In this document: in pieces, positions 8,001-8,777 of the stretch
Position numbering within the stretch: the stretch's first letter is position 1
Layout: each line of letters starts with the position of its first letter
Origin: Pseudomonadota bacterium
Lineage (GTDB): Bacteria > Pseudomonadota > Alphaproteobacteria > Rhizobiales > Hyphomicrobiaceae
Assembly (NCBI GenBank): GCA_003242645.1
Contig: QGVC01000132.1
Span: 1 to 8,777, forward strand
Direction: 5' to 3'
Length of the DNA stretch: 8,777 nucleotides
The notes under the pieces: generated by a model
The model's database searches: none
Told to the model about the DNA's origin: nothing
The model's input: the letters and a program-made list of their open reading frames with translations, nothing else
Position numbers and translations under genes: made by a program

Positions 8001-8252
8001 ATGGCTGAACGAGCACAAAGCCTGCAGGACACGTTTCTGAATCATGTTCGGAAGAACAAGACGCCGCTCACGATCTTCCTGGTAAACGGCGTGAAGCTCC
8101 AGGGCATCGTCACGTGGTTCGACAACTTCTGTGTCCTGCTGCGGCGTGATGGACACTCGCAACTGGTCTACAAGCACGCCATATCGACAATCATGCCGGG
8201 TCAACCTATCCATCTAATGGAACAGGATCCGGCTGAGGCACAGCAGGGGTAG
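8001..8252 (+). CDS. hfq: RNA chaperone Hfq
   Basis: Homohexameric Sm-like protein that promotes pairing of small RNAs with mRNAs; in several nitrogen-fixing alphaproteobacteria it also affects nif regulation. The 83 residues cover the whole Sm core: N-terminal helix with QSLQDTFLN (Q9 and D10 of the proximal RNA-binding face), Sm1 ([15 protein letters not shown], 23-37), the FDNF segment (40-43), and Sm2 with the hallmark YKHAIS (57-62; K58 and H59 line the pore). The acidic tail after about residue 70 is short, so the long disordered tail of enterobacterial Hfq is absent, as usual for the class. The start has only a purine-rich AAGAAGAA directly before it and no good GGAG, which suggests modest or regulated initiation. 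hflX follows at once, a widespread hfq-hflX arrangement. Confidence 0.97.
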   Translation: MAERAQSLQDTFLNHVRKNKTPLTIFLVNGVKLQGIVTWFDNFCVLLRRDGHSQLVYKHAISTIMPGQPIHLMEQDPAEAQQG

Positions 8253-8253
8253 G
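8245..8253 (+). promoter_or_regulatory. Candidate ribosome-binding site for hflX, overlapping the hfq stop
   Basis: AGGGG (8245-8249) and the adjoining TAGG (8250-8253) form a purine-rich Shine-Dalgarno-like stretch that includes the hfq TAG stop (8250-8252). The in-frame ATT at 8260 lies ten bases after AGGGG and six after TAGG, both workable spacings. It is the only good candidate I see ahead of the hflX frame. Support for ATT as the start is positional only. Confidence 0.35.
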
Positions 8254-8259
8254 TTCTCG

Positions 8260-8777
8260 ATTACGCGCGCAGAGAAGACCAGACGGCGCTATGAGAGCCG
8301 GGGCGACGATGGCTTCGGCAAGAAGGACCTAACGTGTGCCATCGTTGTTGTCCCGGTCCTGCATCTCAATGGCAAGAATGGGACGCTCGCCGTGCGGCGG
8401 GGAAAAGGCCCGCGCGGCGCCACACTGCATTCACCTGAGGATCGGCTGACAGAGGCGGTGGGCCTTGCCGAGGCCATCGATCTCGAGGTCTGCGCCAAGC
8501 TGGTTGTGTCCGTTGCGCGGCCGCAGCCGGCGACCCTGTTCGGCTCCGGCAAGGTCGAGGAGCTGAAAGAGCTTGTCGCCCGGCATGAAGCGGACCTCGT
8601 CGTAGTCGATCACGCCGTCACGCCCATCCAGCAGCGCAACCTGGAGCGAGCCTGGAACACGAAGGTGCTCGATCGCACCGGCCTTATCCTGGAGATCTTC
8701 GGGCGCCGGGCCCGGACGCGGGAAGGTCGGCTCCAAGTCGAGCTGGCTCACCTCACTTATCAAAAGAGCCGGCTGGT
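8260..8777 (+). CDS. hflX: Ribosome-associated GTPase HflX, N-terminal part; 3' end outside window, start uncertain
   Basis: GTPase that binds the 50S subunit and splits or rescues stalled ribosomes, notably after heat stress. Only the N-terminal domain is in the window; the G domain lies beyond it. Family features seen in frame are a first beta strand (AIVVVPVL, from about 8338), DRLTEAVGLAEAIDLEV (from about 8437), ATLFGSGKVEEL (from about 8533), VVVDHAVTPIQQRNLE (from about 8599), and the signature DRTGLILEIFGRRARTREG followed by RLQVELAHLTYQ up to the edge. The frame is open from the TAA at 8215-8217, but no ATG, GTG or TTG occurs before GTG at 8392, which would cut off the first conserved strand. 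I therefore place the start tentatively at ATT 8260. ATG at 8291 is in another frame and ends at TAA 8330-8332. A frameshift or base error near 8260-8340 is the main alternative. Identity is certain; the 5' end is not. Confidence 0.85.
   Translation, partial: MTRAEKTRRRYESRGDDGFGKKDLTCAIVVVPVLHLNGKNGTLAVRRGKGPRGATLHSPEDRLTEAVGLAEAIDLEVCAKLVVSVARPQPATLFGSGKVEELKELVARHEADLVVVDHAVTPIQQRNLERAWNTKVLDRTGLILEIFGRRARTREGRLQVELAHLTYQKSRL

Noticed and set aside
8291..8332. ATG at 8291 as the hflX start
   Set aside because: It is in a different frame from hflX and reaches TAA after 13 codons.

Overview
The window looks like alphaproteobacterial chromosome, most likely order Hyphomicrobiales (Rhizobiales). 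The evidence is the gene order ntrB-ntrC-ntrY-ntrX-trkA-hfq-hflX, all on the plus strand, together with high GC content, strong G/C third-position bias in the coding frames, and protein features typical of the class (an NtrX without GAFTGA, a short Hfq). This gene order is well known in alphaproteobacteria. I see no insertion sequence, prophage, CRISPR array, tRNA or rRNA.

Layout: positions 1-882 hold the 3' part of ntrB, the cytoplasmic nitrogen-status histidine kinase, whose N-terminal sensor lies before the window. ntrC, its sigma54-dependent response regulator, starts 16 bases later (899-2350). A 231-bp gap (2352-2582), with a hairpin just after ntrC, separates this pair from the second two-component pair: ntrY (2583-4859), a membrane-anchored sensor kinase, and ntrX (4907-6307), its regulator, 47 bases downstream. 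A 107-bp gap with an unusually organised set of inverted repeats leads to trkA (6415-7791), the NAD-binding regulatory subunit of Trk potassium uptake. After 209 bp without a convincing gene come hfq (8001-8252), the RNA chaperone, and the first part of hflX (about 8260 to the window end), a ribosome-associated GTPase.

How the genes work together: NtrB/NtrC translate the nitrogen state, reported by PII proteins, into sigma54-dependent transcription. NtrY/NtrX are linked in the class to nitrate, redox and respiratory control and to cross-talk with NtrB/NtrC. TrkA adjusts K+ import. Hfq and HflX act after transcription, on sRNA/mRNA pairing and on stalled ribosomes respectively. The shared neighbourhood is conserved, but a direct functional link between the nitrogen genes and trkA/hfq/hflX is not shown by this sequence.

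I found no new multi-gene system. The most interesting points are that the hflX reading frame has no ATG, GTG or TTG before its conserved first strand (a candidate ATT start sits behind a good ribosome-binding sequence), and a nested inverted-repeat structure filling the ntrX-trkA gap.
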